From Candidatus Cloacimonadota bacterium (GTDB lineage Bacteria; Cloacimonadota; Cloacimonadia; Cloacimonadales; Cloacimonadaceae): 6,704 bases of DNA. Below the pieces are notes generated by a model, which ran no database searches, was not told where the DNA came from, and was given only the letters and a program-made list of their open reading frames with translations. Every line of letters begins with the position of its first letter. Position 1 is the stretch's first letter. The DNA lies in NCBI GenBank assembly GCA_017995495.1, contig JAGOIS010000079.1, forward strand, positions 1 to 6,704. The letters are read 5' to 3'. The translations under genes and the position numbers were made by a program. This document shows positions 4,757-6,704 of the stretch, one piece after another.

Positions 4757-6704
4757 ATGTTGGAAAAACTACTCCGCAAAATGTTCGGAGATAAATCCAC
4801 CCGCGACCTGAATCAATACACCCCTCAGGTGGAGGCCATCAACCGCGTCTTCGAGGGCCTGGCCCAATATGACGATGATCAGCTGCGGGACCGTGTCGCG
4901 GCCATCCGCGCGGAGATCGCGGACAAGTTGAGCGGGCTGAGGGAAAGCCTGGCGGAGCTGGAACAAAGATTCCGCGAGGAAGGCGAGGAAGGCGAGCGAA
5001 ACCGCATCGACAACCGCATTGACGAGACCAAAAAACAGCTCAAAGCCCTCACCAAATCCACCCTGGATGAATATCTGCCGGAGGTTTTCGCGCTGGTGAA
5101 GGAAACCTGCCGCCGTCTGGTGGGACAGGAATTTGAGGTGAGGGGCCATCTGCTGAAGTGGAACATGGTGCCCTTCGATGTTCAGTTGATCGGCGGCATG
5201 GCTTTGCACGACGGCAAGATCGCCGAGATGGCCACCGGCGAGGGCAAGACCCTGGTGGCCACCCTGCCGCTGTTTTTGAACTCTTTGGTGGGGCGCGGGG
5301 TGCACCTGGTGACCGTGAACGATTATCTGGCCTCGCGTGACGCGGAGTGGATGTCGCCCATCTTCAATTTCCACGGGCTCCAGGTTGGCTGCATCACCAC
5401 CGGCATGAGCTTCGAGGAACGCAAGGAAGCCTATCTCTGCGAAGTGACCTACGGCATGAACAGCGAATTCGGCTTCGACTATCTGCGCGACAACATGGCG
5501 GTTTCGCAGCAACAACTGGTGCAGCGCGATTTTTACTACGCCATCGTGGACGAGGTGGACAGCATCCTCATCGACGAGGCGCGCACCCCTCTGATCATCA
5601 GCGGCCCCATCGCCCAGGACAAGAATTTTTACCATGAACTCCGTCCTCAGATCCACCAACTGGTGCAGGCTCAAAACGCCATGGTGCAAAGGGTGCTGAG
5701 CGAGATCCGCGAAGACACCGGGGAAAACAATGCCTCGCCGGACCTGGACCGCCTGGCCACCAATCTGCTCATCGTGCAGCGCGCCGCCCCGCGCAACAAG
5801 GCCTTCACCAAGCTGATGCAGGAAAGCCGGCTGAAGAAGCTGGTCAACGACATGGAAGGGATCTATCTGCGCGACAAGAAGATGCACGAGCTGGACGACA
5901 AGCTGTTCTACGTGGTGGAAGAGCGCCACAACAGCGTGGACCTCTGCGAAAAGGGGCGCGATCTGCTTTCACGCAACGAAAAGAACCTCTTTTTGGTGGA
6001 GAGCCTGGACGAGCTGCTGAACCGGGCCGAACAGGACGAAACCCTCACCGCGGAGGAAAAATCGGCGCGCAAGGCCCTCGAGACCAACCGCTTCATGGAC
6101 AAGAGCGAAAAGCTGCACAACATCAACCAGCTGCTCAAGGCTTACACCCTCTTTGAGAACGACAAGGAATATGTGGTGATCGACAACCAGGTGATCATCG
6201 TGGACGAATTCACGGGGCGCCAAATGCCGGGAAGAAGGTTTTCGGACGGGCTGCACCAGGCCCTCGAAGCCAAGGAAAACGTCACCATCGAGGCTGGCAC
6301 GCAGACCTTTGCCACCATCACCCTGCAGAATTATTTCCGGATGTTCGAGCGCCTGGCCGGAATGACCGGCACAGCCGTCACGGAAGAAGGTGAGTTCATC
6401 GAGATCTACAACCTTCCGGTGATGACCATCCCCACCAATGTTCCCGTAACCCGGGTGGATCACGACGACGTGATCTACCTGACCAAGAACGAAAAATACC
6501 AGGCTCTGATCGACGAGATCATCTTTTGGCACGAGCTCAGGAAGCCGGTTTTGGTGGGCACGGTGAGCGTGGAGGTGTCGGAAACGATCAGCCGCCTGCT
6601 CCGGCGCAGGAACGTCTCCCACAACGTTTTGAACGCCCGCCAGCACCAGCGTGAGGCCGAGATCATCACCGCCGCGGGTGAGCCGGGCTCGGTGACCATC
6701 GCCA
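4757..6704 (+). CDS. secA: Preprotein translocase ATPase SecA (3' end cut by window)
   Basis: The first 649 codons of SecA, the motor that pushes preproteins through SecYEG. The start ATG follows AAGGA at 8 nt, and MLEKLLRKMFG is a typical SecA N-terminus. Seen in order: Walker A ATGEGKT (Lys164), VTVNDYLASRDAEW, FGFDYLRDNM, Walker B with VDEVDSILIDEARTP (Asp265), ISGP (281-284), the preprotein cross-linking domain, VDEFTGRQMPGRR (from about 482), SDGLHQALEAKE, TFATITLQNYF, AGMTGTA and VGTVSVEVSE in NBD2. Two stretches are longer than in E. coli. About 55 extra residues, rich in charged helix, lie before Walker A (roughly 48-105), and about 65 extra lie after ISGP (roughly 290-380, including RAAPRNKAFTKLMQE). 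Both resemble insertions I remember in Bacteroidota SecA. The rest of NBD2, the scaffold and the C-terminal tail lie past the edge. No frame break is visible. Confidence 0.98.
   Translation, partial: MLEKLLRKMFGDKSTRDLNQYTPQVEAINRVFEGLAQYDDDQLRDRVAAIRAEIADKLSGLRESLAELEQRFREEGEEGERNRIDNRIDETKKQLKALTKSTLDEYLPEVFALVKETCRRLVGQEFEVRGHLLKWNMVPFDVQLIGGMALHDGKIAEMATGEGKTLVATLPLFLNSLVGRGVHLVTVNDYLASRDAEWMSPIFNFHGLQVGCITTGMSFEERKEAYLCEVTYGMNSEFGFDYLRDNMAVSQQQLVQRDFYYAIVDEVDSILIDEARTPLIISGPIAQDKNFYHELRPQIHQLVQAQNAMVQRVLSEIREDTGENNASPDLDRLATNLLIVQRAAPRNKAFTKLMQESRLKKLVNDMEGIYLRDKKMHELDDKLFYVVEERHNSVDLCEKGRDLLSRNEKNLFLVESLDELLNRAEQDETLTAEEKSARKALETNRFMDKSEKLHNINQLLKAYTLFENDKEYVVIDNQVIIVDEFTGRQMPGRRFSDGLHQALEAKENVTIEAGTQTFATITLQNYFRMFERLAGMTGTAVTEEGEFIEIYNLPVMTIPTNVPVTRVDHDDVIYLTKNEKYQALIDEIIFWHELRKPVLVGTVSVEVSETISRLLRRRNVSHNVLNARQHQREAEIITAAGEPGSVTIA

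Noticed and set aside
4737..4811. A 24-codon ORF overlapping the secA start, considered as a SecM-like leader peptide
   Set aside because: The only purine-rich stretch abuts its ATG with no spacing, it has no signal peptide or arrest-like sequence, and it overlaps secA out of frame.
1..6704. Mobile elements, CRISPR arrays, tRNA or rRNA genes
   Set aside because: I saw no transposase frame, no terminal inverted repeats, no regularly spaced repeats and no tRNA- or rRNA-like sequence on either strand.

Overview
The window reads as ordinary chromosome of a moderately GC-rich Gram-negative bacterium. Genes are closely packed on both strands and the long open frames show strong G/C bias at third codon positions. 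The SecA at the right end carries the long insertions I associate with the FCB superphylum (Bacteroidota and relatives), but it lacks one NBD1 segment I remember from Bacteroidota. Together with the secreted cysteine-peptidase-like protein at the left end, this makes a Cloacimonadota-like lineage my best guess. That placement is inference, and no rRNA or other marker gene in the window settles it. A lipobox lipoprotein and SecA fit a diderm envelope.

Layout from left to right. (1) Positions 1-379, minus strand: the N-terminal part of an exported protein with a cysteine-peptidase-like segment, running off the left edge. (2) 567-926, minus: a HIT-family nucleotide hydrolase. (3) 927-1121: a divergent intergenic region with two back-to-back TTGACA boxes. 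(4) 1122-2564 and 2561-3841, plus: a two-gene TldD/TldE (PmbA) metallopeptidase operon joined by an ATGA overlap. (5) 3980-4156, plus: a 58-residue four-cysteine zinc-ribbon protein. (6) 4181-4212: a strong hairpin terminator shared with the convergent gene. (7) 4236-4526, minus: a small lipoprotein with a PEGA-like domain. (8) 4527-4756: a divergent promoter region holding a near-consensus promoter and a structured leader for secA. (9) 4757-6704, plus: secA, cut by the right edge after 649 codons.

Functionally these are mostly housekeeping genes and not one accessory system. TldD and TldE form one proteolytic complex. SecA drives export and could serve the exported peptidase-like protein and the lipoprotein, but nothing ties them into a dedicated pathway. 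I found no mobile element, CRISPR array, tRNA, rRNA or RiPP precursor.

The least explained signals are regulatory. TTGACA occurs five times in the short non-coding gaps, each time pointing at the adjacent start codon, and usually without a TATAAT at normal spacing. G-rich tracts sit inside three of the apparent spacers. One Shine-Dalgarno lies in a small hairpin, and the secA leader can form two competing hairpins. I did not find convincing evidence of a wholly new system here.
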